Positions 1-6,903 are shown, counted from the stretch's first letter. The stretch is DNA of 16,238 nt from an uncultured Coprococcus sp. (GCA_900557435.1 USSH01000024.1:1-16238), one strand, 5' to 3'. The notes: a model not told the origin generated them from the sequence alone. Translations and numbers: made by a program.

Positions 1-92
1 GTAGTAAAACTGTACACAGCCAGTATCAGTATAGGCATATATATGAGAAGAAGCATAATGCATATAAATATAATCTTAGACCATTTCTTCAT
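1..92 (-). CDS. potC: Spermidine/putrescine ABC transporter permease PotC, N-terminal fragment
   Basis: Only the first 30 codons are in the window; the gene runs off the left edge. The visible peptide starts MKKWSKIIFI and continues into a hydrophobic segment (residues 6-28) ending near AVYSFT, as expected for the first transmembrane helix of PotC. PotC is the second permease subunit of the PotABCD polyamine importer in the cytoplasmic membrane. The start ATG (90-92) overlaps the potB stop codon in a TAATG junction, and an AGGAGG sequence (105-110) lies inside the end of potB, so translation is probably coupled to potB. The identification rests on position after potA and potB and on this first helix. 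A substrate-binding protein gene (potD) would be expected further downstream, outside the window. Confidence 0.85.
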   Translation of the reverse strand, partial: MKKWSKIIFICIMLLLIYMPILILAVYSFT

Positions 93-892
93 TATAACAA
101 CGCACCTCCTCTGCTTCCGCCGTCGTCATCCGTGTACTTGTTTGTCACAAGTGTGAACACAAGTATTATCACAAGAAGGACGAGTGCTATCATGGAACCG
201 CCGTTCCAGTTGTATGCTGAGAAGTAGCTTCCTATCAGACTACCCATGATGTATGTGCTGTTGTAAAGCATGTCAAGCACAACATAGTTAGTCATAGATG
301 GCAAAAATACCATAACTATTCCGCTTACGATTCCCGGAACGGTGAGCGGAAGTGTGACCTTGACAAATGTCTGGAAGCTATTTGCCCCAAGATCCACAGC
401 GGCCTCCATAAGGCTGCCGTCAAGCTTCAATATGGTTGTGTATATAGGAAGTATCATAAATGGCAGGAAATCATATGTCATTCCTATAACCGAATTGAGA
501 AACGGGTGGAATGCCAGATTGCCCTCTATAACCGTGAGTACCTCCTTGAGTGCTGTGATCCTCAGTGTGAAGTTGATCCACATCGGGAGCACGAACATCA
601 TGACAATTACCGATTTCCTTTTCATCTCACTTCTCGCAAGTATATATGCGATCGGATATGCCAGCAGCAGACACACCAGAGTAGTCACTATGGCAAGCAA
701 AAAGCTGTATGCCAGAGTACCTATGGTGTTCGGGCTGGTAAAGAATCCCGTCAGATTGTCAAATGTAAACCTGCCCTCGCCGTTGGTGAAGGCATAATAA
801 ATAATTACAAACAGTGGTGCAACTACAAAGCATATGAGAAATAATGCGTATGGGATGCCCAGCTGTTTTCTTGAAAAACGTAAGCCGTTCAT
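92..892 (-). CDS. potB: Spermidine/putrescine ABC transporter permease PotB
   Basis: This is an integral membrane permease of the polyamine importer, pairing with PotC and driven by PotA. The protein is about 266 residues with roughly six hydrophobic helices: one at the N-terminus (LGIPYALFLICFVV), then the binding-protein-dependent transport core. The EAA loop that contacts the ATPase is visible as EAAVDLGANSFQTF followed by TLPLTVPGI. The length fits the PotB family (E. coli PotB is about 275). Two in-frame ATGs are possible, at 898 and 892. The GGAGG at 900-904 leaves almost no spacing for the 898 start but about 7 nt for 892, so I chose 892. It starts 14 nt after the potA stop and overlaps the potC start by one base. 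Confidence 0.93.
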   Translation of the reverse strand: MNGLRFSRKQLGIPYALFLICFVVAPLFVIIYYAFTNGEGRFTFDNLTGFFTSPNTIGTLAYSFLLAIVTTLVCLLLAYPIAYILARSEMKRKSVIVMMFVLPMWINFTLRITALKEVLTVIEGNLAFHPFLNSVIGMTYDFLPFMILPIYTTILKLDGSLMEAAVDLGANSFQTFVKVTLPLTVPGIVSGIVMVFLPSMTNYVVLDMLYNSTYIMGSLIGSYFSAYNWNGGSMIALVLLVIILVFTLVTNKYTDDDGGSRGGALL

Positions 893-906
893 GTTCATCC
901 CTCCAT

Positions 907-2355
907 CTATCTCTTAAGTGAAAACTTCATCTTGTCCTCTGGAATTATCAGGCTGACTCTGTCCTCCATGTTCCACAGGTACTCGTCATCCACGATAAAG
1001 TCCTCCTCATTGTCAGTTCTCACCACATAGCTGTAGTGGTCTCCCTTGTATATAAGATTGATGATATGTCCGCAGAGTATACCAGCTTCCTCGTCATCAC
1101 TCATGTCGATATCCTCTGGAAGTATAGATACTATTACCTTGATCTTCTCACGGTCTATCGCCTCACCATTTGCATCCACCAACACGCCATCATTCATGGC
1201 TGAACCCGGAACAATCTCCGTGAGGTCGCATGATACCTTACCGTCAAATACGCCGAGGGCATAATTTCTATTGACTGAGCTCTCTATCTTGTTGATTGCA
1301 GTCTCTGATATCATGATGTGGATTCCATCAGGTTCAACATTGAGACCAACCTTGTCTCCTACCTTGGCGGACTTTGTGGTCTGAATAACTATCTCATTCC
1401 TTCCGGACTCAACAGTGATCTCATAGTGTACACCTTTGAACACGACAGATGTCACAACGCCCTTTACAGCGCCCTGTTCAGGTGTAGTGATCATCACATC
1501 CTCCGGTCTTACTACGGCATCCACCTTTGTTCCAATCTCCACGTCATCCAGACAGACAAATTCTGCACCACAGAATCTTACCTTTAACTTGCCCGTCATG
1601 ATTCCGTTGAAGATGTTGCTCTCGCCTATGAAATCCGCAACAAATGCGTTCTTTGGCTCATTATATATATCTTCAGGAGTTCCTATCTGCTGTATCTCAC
1701 CCTCGCTCATGACAACTATCTTGTCTGACATGGTGAGTGCTTCCTCCTGGTCGTGTGTTACATAGATAAAAGTGATTCCCAGCCTGTCATGCATTCCCTT
1801 GAGCTCTATCTGCATCTCTTTTCTCATCTTGAGATCCAGCGCGCCAAGAGGCTCATCAAGGAGAAGTATCTCCGGCTCATTGACAAGAGCTCTCGCTATA
1901 GCTATTCTCTGCTGCTGTCCACCCGAAAGCGTAGCAACTTTTCTGTCCTCAAAGCCCTCAAGGTCAACCATCTCAAGGACCTTCTTGACCTTCTTCACGA
2001 TTTCTGCCTTAGGAAGCTTCTTGAGCTTGAGGCCAAATGCTATGTTGTCAAAGATATTCAGATGTGGGAACAGCGCATACCTCTGAAAGACCGTGTTGAT
2101 AGGTCTCTTATTTGGTGGAAGCTTGCTGATATCCTGTCCATTCAGTAATATCTCTCCTGAAGTAGGAATCTCGAATCCTGCTATCATTCTAAGTGTCGTG
2201 GTTTTTCCGCAGCCTGAAGGGCCTAAGAACGTGACGAACTCGCCTCTCTTCACTTCGAGGTTAAAGCCGTCAACTGCTGTGAATCCATTGTCATAGGTCT
2301 TGACAATGTTTTTCAATTCAATGATATTGTTGGAATTATTGTTGTTTTTTTCCAT
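907..2355 (-). CDS. potA: Polyamine ABC transporter ATP-binding protein PotA, with extended C-terminus
   Basis: This ATPase subunit powers polyamine import through PotB/PotC on the cytoplasmic face of the membrane. In order: Walker A GPSGCGKT (residues 45-52), Q-loop VFQRYALFPH (89-98), signature LSGGQQQ (143-149), Walker B ILLLDEP (163-169) and the H-loop histidine (201). A TOBE-type regulatory region spans about 281-350 (from VVRPEDVMIT). At 482 residues it is about 100 longer than E. coli PotA (378). The extra C-terminal part (about 405-480) looks like a second TOBE copy: PEDIDM...GHIINLIYKGDHYSY parallels PEDVMI...GVVTSVVFKGVHYEI. The start has AAGGAGG 6 nt upstream. The N-terminus is Asn-rich (EKNNNNSNN). 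Related sugar or iron importer ATPases share the motifs, but the potB and potC neighbours settle the call. Confidence 0.95.
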   Translation of the reverse strand: MEKNNNNSNNIIELKNIVKTYDNGFTAVDGFNLEVKRGEFVTFLGPSGCGKTTTLRMIAGFEIPTSGEILLNGQDISKLPPNKRPINTVFQRYALFPHLNIFDNIAFGLKLKKLPKAEIVKKVKKVLEMVDLEGFEDRKVATLSGGQQQRIAIARALVNEPEILLLDEPLGALDLKMRKEMQIELKGMHDRLGITFIYVTHDQEEALTMSDKIVVMSEGEIQQIGTPEDIYNEPKNAFVADFIGESNIFNGIMTGKLKVRFCGAEFVCLDDVEIGTKVDAVVRPEDVMITTPEQGAVKGVVTSVVFKGVHYEITVESGRNEIVIQTTKSAKVGDKVGLNVEPDGIHIMISETAINKIESSVNRNYALGVFDGKVSCDLTEIVPGSAMNDGVLVDANGEAIDREKIKVIVSILPEDIDMSDDEEAGILCGHIINLIYKGDHYSYVVRTDNEEDFIVDDEYLWNMEDRVSLIIPEDKMKFSLKR

Positions 2356-2367
2356 TTATTTCCTCCT

Positions 2368-2399
2368 TAAGTATCGTGACATACTCCGTCACTTACTTA
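2368..2399 (-). promoter_or_regulatory. Hairpin abutting the potA ribosome binding site
   Basis: On the minus strand the stem is TAAGTA-a-GTGAC, the loop is GGAGTAT, and the other arm is GTCAC-ga-TACTTA. This gives 11 base pairs with one small internal loop, running directly into the AGGAGG of potA. The loop itself contains GGAG. Such a hairpin could limit ribosome access or bind a regulator. The pairing is seen directly; a regulatory role is inference. Confidence 0.4.
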
Positions 2400-2613
2400 C
2401 AGTGCCCCAACAAAGCGCATTTGTCATCTGCCATTCCAAATGGACGACAAGAGCGACCGCCCCGCCGTCAGCGGACAACAAATCCACGCTCCATGTATCA
2501 CTGCTGTATATCTCACCAGCCCGGGGAGCAAATAACGAAAAGCCTATCTGATAGCTCTCCTCGCATGAGTACAACTTTATCTTGTTCTCATACTGTCGGG
2601 GAATCAAAAACAT
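2389..2613 (-). CDS. Doubtful small ORF upstream of potA
   Basis: This is a 74-codon reading frame starting MFLIPRQYENKIK and ending ALCWGTVSK; it can be extended upstream in frame to 2703 (104 codons). The second half uses codons like those of neighbouring genes (frequent ATA, GAG, AGC, CTT) and reads as a plausible soluble peptide. However, I recognise no family, the ATG at 2613 has only an AAAGGGG about 12 nt upstream, and the 5' part overlaps a structured, terminator-like stretch. It ends inside the hairpin at the potA ribosome binding site. It may be a small protein, a decayed gene or chance. No function is proposed. Confidence 0.2.
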   Translation of the reverse strand: MFLIPRQYENKIKLYSCEESYQIGFSLFAPRAGEIYSSDTWSVDLLSADGGAVALVVHLEWQMTNALCWGTVSK

Positions 2614-2755
2614 GTTAAGAAAAAACCCCTTTATTATAACCGGGTGATGGCATGGATAACGGTTAGTAGCCCTATCCACCTGCCTCTCCATGTCGAGATA
2701 CATTTTAAGGCATGGTCTCCAGGGTAAAATAGCTAACAGACTTCCTATTTTTCCC
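2606..2755 (-). ncRNA. Candidate structured RNA or leader upstream of potA (unclassified)
   Basis: Read on the minus strand, this stretch can form several helices. The strongest is a hairpin at 2649-2684: GGCA, a GG bulge, UGGAUA and GG, closed by CC, UAUCCA and UGCC, giving 12 pairs around an 8-nt loop. A competing helix pairs UAACCG (2660-2665) with CGGUUA (2637-2642), so the two cannot both form. The 3' end is GGGG followed by six U (2620-2629). GGGAAAAA near 2750 could pair with that U-rich end to close the element. Alternative helices next to a U-run resemble an attenuator or a small stable RNA. I recognise no known riboswitch, and 6S-like folding is only a loose resemblance. The pairings are seen; a functional RNA is inference. 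Confidence 0.3.
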
Positions 2756-2789
2756 GAAATCCATGAAGATCATCCTGCATTTTATGCAG

Positions 2790-2862
2790 AAAAATCGACC
2801 TTGTCTCCAAACATTCCGCATATTCGCGGCTGCATCCCTGCAATTTGAAACAAAGTCGATTT
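2790..2862 (-). terminator. Terminator-like stem-loop after the ATPase gene
   Basis: The arms 2847-2862 and 2792-2807 form an uninterrupted 16-bp stem in RNA, with 14 Watson-Crick and 2 G-U pairs. The inner 39 nt contain a further CCGC/GCGG hairpin (2816-2829). On the minus strand the stem runs into UUUUU (2790-2794), although part of that run lies inside the stem. It lies about 50 nt past the stop codon of the ATPase gene, so it probably ends that transcript. The loop is large for an intrinsic terminator, and a protein-binding or RNA-stability role is possible. Confidence 0.5.
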
Positions 2863-2910
2863 ATTCTAACATATAATCATTGGTAATGATATATATTTTC
2901 ATTTAATTCT

Positions 2911-4326
2911 TTAACAAAACAGGTCGTTACCTGTTATTTCATTCTGAATAATACCGGAATGACTATTCTTTGTCAGTCCGGCTACAGACAAGAATGTAAG
3001 ATGTACTGCTTTTTTGCATTTAGTCTCGTTCACAAAAGCATATATCTTGTTTCTGAGATTATCCTCAAATGCTGCATCTATGGCATACTTTGTCATAGTA
3101 TACTTTATTTCACATACATTGACTACTCCATCTTTTCTATCTATTATCAAGTCTATCTGAGCACCAGGGTTTGATGCCATACTTCTCCAGGCGTATTCAT
3201 TTGTCTCAACACCAGCAATCCCCAATGTCTTCTTAATCTGATTTACGTGTATAAGACATACCATCTCAAATGCATTTCCAGCCCATGAATAATATCCTGG
3301 TGTATTTATATAACTCATCCAGCTATCATATTCTCTGTTCTTTATAAACTTATAGCAGAACATCATAAATGGATCTATAAGCTGAAAATATACTCCATTC
3401 TTTTCTTTCATATAATTTTTGTATTTTCTTATAAAGCCACACTGTTCAAGCTCATTCAGTGCTTTTGTAAGCGGAGCTCCATCCCCTATCTGTGATATTC
3501 TGGCAAGTTCTGTCCTCAGCATACCACCTTTTTTCGTCGATAGGGCAGTAAGTATCGCCGCATGACGTTCACACTTCTTAAATAAAGAGCCAAGAAGCCT
3601 GTCGTATTCATAGTACAACTGACCTGTCTGTTTAAACAAAAGCTCTTCAATATTCTGTGCCAGACTAAGTCTCCTGTCAAAGCAATTCAAATAATATGGA
3701 ATTCCTCCAAACACCATGTAGCTCTCAATCACCTGCTGTGAAGTTAACGACATCCCATTTTCTTCAAATAACTCACTGCACTCCTCAAGTGTAAATGGCA
3801 TAAGATGCATTTGCCTCGTGATTCTATTATAAAAACCACCTCTGTCCGATAATAAATTATCAATAATCCACGATGTCGCAGAGCCGCAAACTATCAATAG
3901 CATATCTTTCTCAGCAGAAGCCCAGCTGTTCCAGAAATATTCAAGAGCGCTCTTAAAGTCTGATCTAGCCGTATCCATCCACGGAAGTTCATCAAGAAAA
4001 ACTACCCTTTTCCCACTCGCAGGATCCCTTCTTACATCATCTCTCTGCAACAATTTTTTAAGTTTCACAAATGCATCATACCAATCTCTTGGTACTGTAT
4101 TATTCTCACCCCCATATTCTAAAAGGCTTCCATCAAAAGCCCTAAGCTGTTCCCTTGTTTTGGCTTTGGATAAGCCGGTTGCATAAAACGAAAAACAATT
4201 GTTGAAGTATTCTTTTATCAGGTATGTCTTTCCTACACGCCGTCTGCCATATACTACCCAAAACTCCGCTTTGCCAGAATACAGACAATCATCTAATAAT
4301 TTTATTTCCTTTTTTCTTCCAATCAT
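2911..4326 (-). CDS. ATPase with C-terminal DUF234 (PD-(D/E)XK-like) domain
   Basis: This is a 471-residue protein of the prokaryotic ATPase_2/DUF234 family. The N-terminal NTPase starts MIGRKKEIKLL and has Walker A GRRRVGKT (27-34) and Walker B VVFLDELPWMD (108-118), then LLIVCGSATSW (143-153), a likely sensor strand. A winged-helix-like middle (about 250-310) leads to the C-terminal DUF234 region, where AGNAFE (349-354), D392 in GAQIDL and E406/K408 in CEIKY match a PD-(D/E)XK nuclease-like core. The family is widespread and often mobile; its cellular role is not established. The gene appears complete. It starts at ATG 4326 with GAGG about 7 nt upstream. It is flanked by its own repeats upstream and a stem-loop downstream, so it looks like a single-gene unit, possibly acquired. 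Nuclease activity is inference. Confidence 0.88.
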   Translation of the reverse strand: MIGRKKEIKLLDDCLYSGKAEFWVVYGRRRVGKTYLIKEYFNNCFSFYATGLSKAKTREQLRAFDGSLLEYGGENNTVPRDWYDAFVKLKKLLQRDDVRRDPASGKRVVFLDELPWMDTARSDFKSALEYFWNSWASAEKDMLLIVCGSATSWIIDNLLSDRGGFYNRITRQMHLMPFTLEECSELFEENGMSLTSQQVIESYMVFGGIPYYLNCFDRRLSLAQNIEELLFKQTGQLYYEYDRLLGSLFKKCERHAAILTALSTKKGGMLRTELARISQIGDGAPLTKALNELEQCGFIRKYKNYMKEKNGVYFQLIDPFMMFCYKFIKNREYDSWMSYINTPGYYSWAGNAFEMVCLIHVNQIKKTLGIAGVETNEYAWRSMASNPGAQIDLIIDRKDGVVNVCEIKYTMTKYAIDAAFEDNLRNKIYAFVNETKCKKAVHLTFLSVAGLTKNSHSGIIQNEITGNDLFC

Positions 4327-4336
4327 GATATTACCT

Positions 4337-4384
4337 CATAATTCTCTAAAACGCCCTATAAAATATATGTTTTAGAGAATTATG
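4337..4384 (-). promoter_or_regulatory. 16-bp perfect inverted repeat in the ATPase leader
   Basis: CATAATTCTCTAAAAC (4337-4352) and its exact reverse complement (4369-4384) are separated by 16 nt. A third, directly repeated copy of the 14-bp core ATAATTCTCTAAAA lies at 4400-4413. The near arm touches the GAGG ribosome binding site of the ATPase gene. The arrangement suits an operator for a dimeric repressor or an RNA hairpin controlling translation. The repeat is seen directly; the role is inference. Confidence 0.6.
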
Positions 4385-4396
4385 ATGTGTTTTTGT

Positions 4397-4402
4397 ATTA
4401 TA
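4397..4402 (-). promoter_or_regulatory. Possible -10 box (TATAAT) for the ATPase gene
   Basis: A consensus TATAAT on the minus strand overlaps the third copy of the 14-bp repeat. Transcription from it would start near 4390 and place the inverted repeat in the 5' untranslated region. No good -35 box is visible at 16-18 nt, so this is tentative. Confidence 0.35.
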
Positions 4403-4515
4403 ATTCTCTAAAATCTCTTTAATCATATCATTTTTGGGGTTTACATTCAAGAGGCAGTCACATTTTACTGAATCCATCAAATCCGAATCGCTATTCAGAT
4501 AACAGTTAATAAATT

Positions 4516-4596
4516 CTAGATCAGAAGTACCGCCAGCTGCACCAGCGCTGACAGCCATATGAGAACCACCAGATATATCTTTGCCGCTTTTGTCAT
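4516..4596 (-). CDS. 26-codon hydrophobic peptide ORF
   Basis: This reading frame is too short for normal gene calling but has a textbook start: GGAGG (4603-4607) sits 6 nt before the ATG at 4594-4596. The peptide starts MTKAAKIYLVVLIW and ends AVLLI, a short basic N-terminus followed by a single membrane-spanning stretch. It stops at TAG (4516-4518). It could be a genuine small membrane peptide or the N-terminal signal-anchor remnant of a larger decayed gene. In the next frame about 45 further codons stay open, which would fit a frameshifted remnant. It lies about 140 nt downstream of the unknown membrane protein gene and may be in its transcript. Confidence 0.35.
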   Translation of the reverse strand: MTKAAKIYLVVLIWLSALVQLAVLLI

Positions 4597-4733
4597 GTCG
4601 AACCTCCACACACAATAATCCATCACTCTTCAGGACATGCTATGCAAAACCTCAGAATATTCTGCAACACGTTCTATATTTATTTTGTTCAATAAGAGTA
4701 TTTTTATGCCTGAGTTCGGGAGTTTCCACAGTA

Positions 4734-5627
4734 TCATCTGATGATACTTCTTTTCGTTTTCCCATATTTCCATGTATACACATATGTAAGCTTCATCTGC
4801 CCATGCTCTGACTGCCATTCAAGGTGTCCGTCTTTCATCCGAAAATCTATGCCCAGCTTGTCCGTGTCTATCTCTCCTGGCTGGTATGTTCCATCTTGAC
4901 CGTCACGAGATACATCGCTGATACCAGCGACCTCATATCTCACCTTCTCAACATCCGCCTCCACCTGCGCTTTGGCCATGTAACCAGCCGCAGAAAACAT
5001 AGCCAGATCAAAAATCACGGATACAAAGCCAGCCAAAAGTACAGTCATTATCTTCTTAAACAGATAGGTTCTTACCTTTCTGCCATCGACTGGTTCAAGC
5101 CTTCCTCTATATCTTCTATTGTCAGACTGTCTATAATATACAACTGCCCCAGCCACCCAGAATACAGCAACAATACACAGGCATATTCCAGGAATCGACA
5201 CTCCGGGGAGCCAGCGCCACCACCCTACATAATACTTTATGACCACCACCGCAAAACAGAGTGCACATGCAGCCGTGACACATGCTGATATCACGCTATC
5301 CCTGTCCCTTCCATCAACAATGCAATAATCTTCTAGTTCTCTCGGCAGATTTTCCAGCACACAATTATATTTCCTTCTGTCATCTGGAACCTCATATCCG
5401 GCCTTGCCCAGTTCTCTCAAGTACAGCCATGCGTCCAGGCAGGCAAGCCACAAACCAGCCATAGGGCAAAATGTAATAACGCTGGTCACCATCATAACAT
5501 CGCAAAATGTACTGACAATATCATCAAAAAACACACCACAGATCATTCCTGCAAGTGTAGGAACAGATACCACCACCGCGGTGGTCAGAATTATACGCAT
5601 CACACGCCTGTCATATTTTATCTTCAT
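4734..5627 (-). CDS. Five-helix membrane protein of unknown function
   Basis: This is a 297-residue protein I do not recognise. Hydrophobic segments lie at about residues 10-32, 43-68, 111-134, 143-165 and 191-218. Soluble parts are a loop at about 70-110 (rich in Arg, Asp and Glu, with NLPRELEDY), a basic loop at about 166-190 (RRYRGRLEPVDGRK) and a polar C-terminal domain of about 80 residues (219-297) that ends in basic residues. Many cysteines fall inside the helices. It starts at ATG 5627 with a weak GGGG about 9 nt upstream, 52 nt after the amidohydrolase stop, and is probably the third gene of the TraX-like operon. No catalytic motif is visible; a transport, sensing or anchoring role cannot be chosen. 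Confidence 0.75.
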   Translation of the reverse strand: MKIKYDRRVMRIILTTAVVVSVPTLAGMICGVFFDDIVSTFCDVMMVTSVITFCPMAGLWLACLDAWLYLRELGKAGYEVPDDRRKYNCVLENLPRELEDYCIVDGRDRDSVISACVTAACALCFAVVVIKYYVGWWRWLPGVSIPGICLCIVAVFWVAGAVVYYRQSDNRRYRGRLEPVDGRKVRTYLFKKIMTVLLAGFVSVIFDLAMFSAAGYMAKAQVEADVEKVRYEVAGISDVSRDGQDGTYQPGEIDTDKLGIDFRMKDGHLEWQSEHGQMKLTYVYTWKYGKTKRSIIR

Positions 5628-5679
5628 ACGACTTTACCCCATTTTTGAACATCAAATAACTTACTATCTCTTACATGCA

Positions 5680-6903
5680 CTACATCAACGCCAGCCCCAC
5701 AAACATCTTAACTGCAGTCTCTATGATCGCATCCGGGAACTCGAATCCCGCCGTATGGAGCTGGGCATGATCCTCACCATCACCTACGCCGAAGAATGCT
5801 CCCTTTGTCTCCTGCAGATAGTATCCGAAATCCTCCGACCATCTCATCGGCTCAGCAAGTTCTGTAACCACAATATCCTGTTTAGCAGCACATTTTCTCA
5901 GTTTATCCACATTCACAGCATGATTCTCCGTTGCCGGGAACCGCTCTATCTCCTGTATATCAAGAGCGAAACCCCCATCGTCTGCAGTATTTTGTGCAAT
6001 CCTCTTTATCTCGTCCACATACCCGGCAAATACCTTTTCTCTCTCGGCTCTCACCGTCATGCGCAGCGTTCCTTCTGATGCAGCCACACCATAATTGGCA
6101 CTTCCAATATCCATTCCGATGAGCGTCATCCTGACAAATCCCCTGCTGCGGTTGTACTCCTCCGTGAGCTTCTCTACCTCCAGCAGCAGCCTGGCAAGCG
6201 CAGGCCCCGGATTCTTTCCCGCCTCAGGATATGCCGCATGGCTGGCTGTCCCTGTCATATGTATCTCAAGCCCCGTTGATGCGCATGCAAATGTTCCATC
6301 TATCGTCAGCACATGATTTCTCGGATATCCCGGTATGTTGTGAAGTCCATAAATCTCACCTATATTCTTCTCAATTATAAGATCTCTGCACAGCCTTGCC
6401 CCGGCACCGATCTCCTCGCCGGGCTGGAAAATGAAATAGACGTCCCTGTTAATTATCTGATTCCGGCATATCGCTCCAGAATTGTTATTTCTATCACACA
6501 CATGCGTATTTTCGCATTTTTCCATTGCACGGGACAGCCAGGCCGCAGCCCCACATAATATACTGCTATGTCCATCATGCCCGCAGTAATGTCCAGGCTT
6601 TCCATCCTGCCCACACACTGCATCCATGTCTGCCCTGAACGCGATCGGCAGTCTTTCTTCATCCCCTATTCTGTCATAAGAAGATTTCAGCACCGCATAA
6701 AACCAAGCACCTCTATCCACGATCTCAAGGTCAGTATTCTCCCTGAGAAACGACATGAGCATCGCCTTAGTCTGCATCTCATGCATCGAAGCCTCAGGAA
6801 TGCCGTGAAGCCTGTGCCTGAGGTCACATATCTTTGTCATCAGCTCTTTATCAATTTCCATAGTATCTAAGCGCTCCTTCTCATCTATCACAATCCAAGA
6901 CAC
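5680..6903 (-). CDS. M20-family metallo-amidohydrolase (M20D-type)
   Basis: This is probably a two-metal amidohydrolase that removes acyl groups from N-acyl amino acids or similar amides in the cytosol; the substrate is not determinable. Family motifs appear in order: RHRLHGIPE (30-38), FRADMDAV (89-96), HYCGHDGHSS with ligands C107 and H109, FQPGEE with E163/E164, GLHN (H188), the lid/dimerisation segment TGTASHAAYPEAGKNPGPA, SEDFG (356-360) and a C-terminal HTAGFEFPD (H383). All expected ligands are present. An unusual Cys-containing insert (about 129-150, CENTHVCDRNN) sits just before the FQPGEE strand. The ATG at 6903 has AAGGA 6 nt upstream and overlaps the preceding gene by 16 nt; an internal ATG (residue 15, AAGGAG about 12 nt away) is a possible alternative start. 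Confidence 0.9.
   Translation of the reverse strand: MSWIVIDEKERLDTMEIDKELMTKICDLRHRLHGIPEASMHEMQTKAMLMSFLRENTDLEIVDRGAWFYAVLKSSYDRIGDEERLPIAFRADMDAVCGQDGKPGHYCGHDGHSSILCGAAAWLSRAMEKCENTHVCDRNNNSGAICRNQIINRDVYFIFQPGEEIGAGARLCRDLIIEKNIGEIYGLHNIPGYPRNHVLTIDGTFACASTGLEIHMTGTASHAAYPEAGKNPGPALARLLLEVEKLTEEYNRSRGFVRMTLIGMDIGSANYGVAASEGTLRMTVRAEREKVFAGYVDEIKRIAQNTADDGGFALDIQEIERFPATENHAVNVDKLRKCAAKQDIVVTELAEPMRWSEDFGYYLQETKGAFFGVGDGEDHAQLHTAGFEFPDAIIETAVKMFVGLALM

Larger units (their letters stand above)
4385..4733. other. Gene-poor stretch between the membrane-protein gene and the ATPase gene
   Basis: Apart from the 26-codon peptide ORF and the repeat copy and -10 candidate near 4400, I see no convincing gene or RNA here. 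Overlapping frames on the minus strand (4346-4615 and 4630-4818) are open, but they lack good starts and recognisable sequence. The first also runs through the ATPase operator repeats, which argues against it. No clear terminator follows the membrane-protein stop at 4734. Decayed coding sequence is possible. Confidence 0.4.

Noticed and set aside
2389..2703. 104-codon gene upstream of potA
   Set aside because: The first 30 codons cover a structured, terminator-like stretch and the upstream ATG lacks a ribosome binding site; only a shorter, doubtful version was kept.
4337..4413. CRISPR-like repeats before the ATPase gene
   Set aside because: The copies are 14 bp, one is inverted, and the spacing is irregular; this fits an operator better.
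4346..4615. 89-codon ORF before the ATPase gene
   Set aside because: It has no good ribosome binding site, overlaps the 26-codon ORF in another frame and runs through the ATPase operator repeats; no recognisable sequence.
4630..4818. 62-codon ORF overlapping the end of the unknown membrane protein gene
   Set aside because: Much of it is a shadow of the longer gene and the rest has no start signal or family resemblance.
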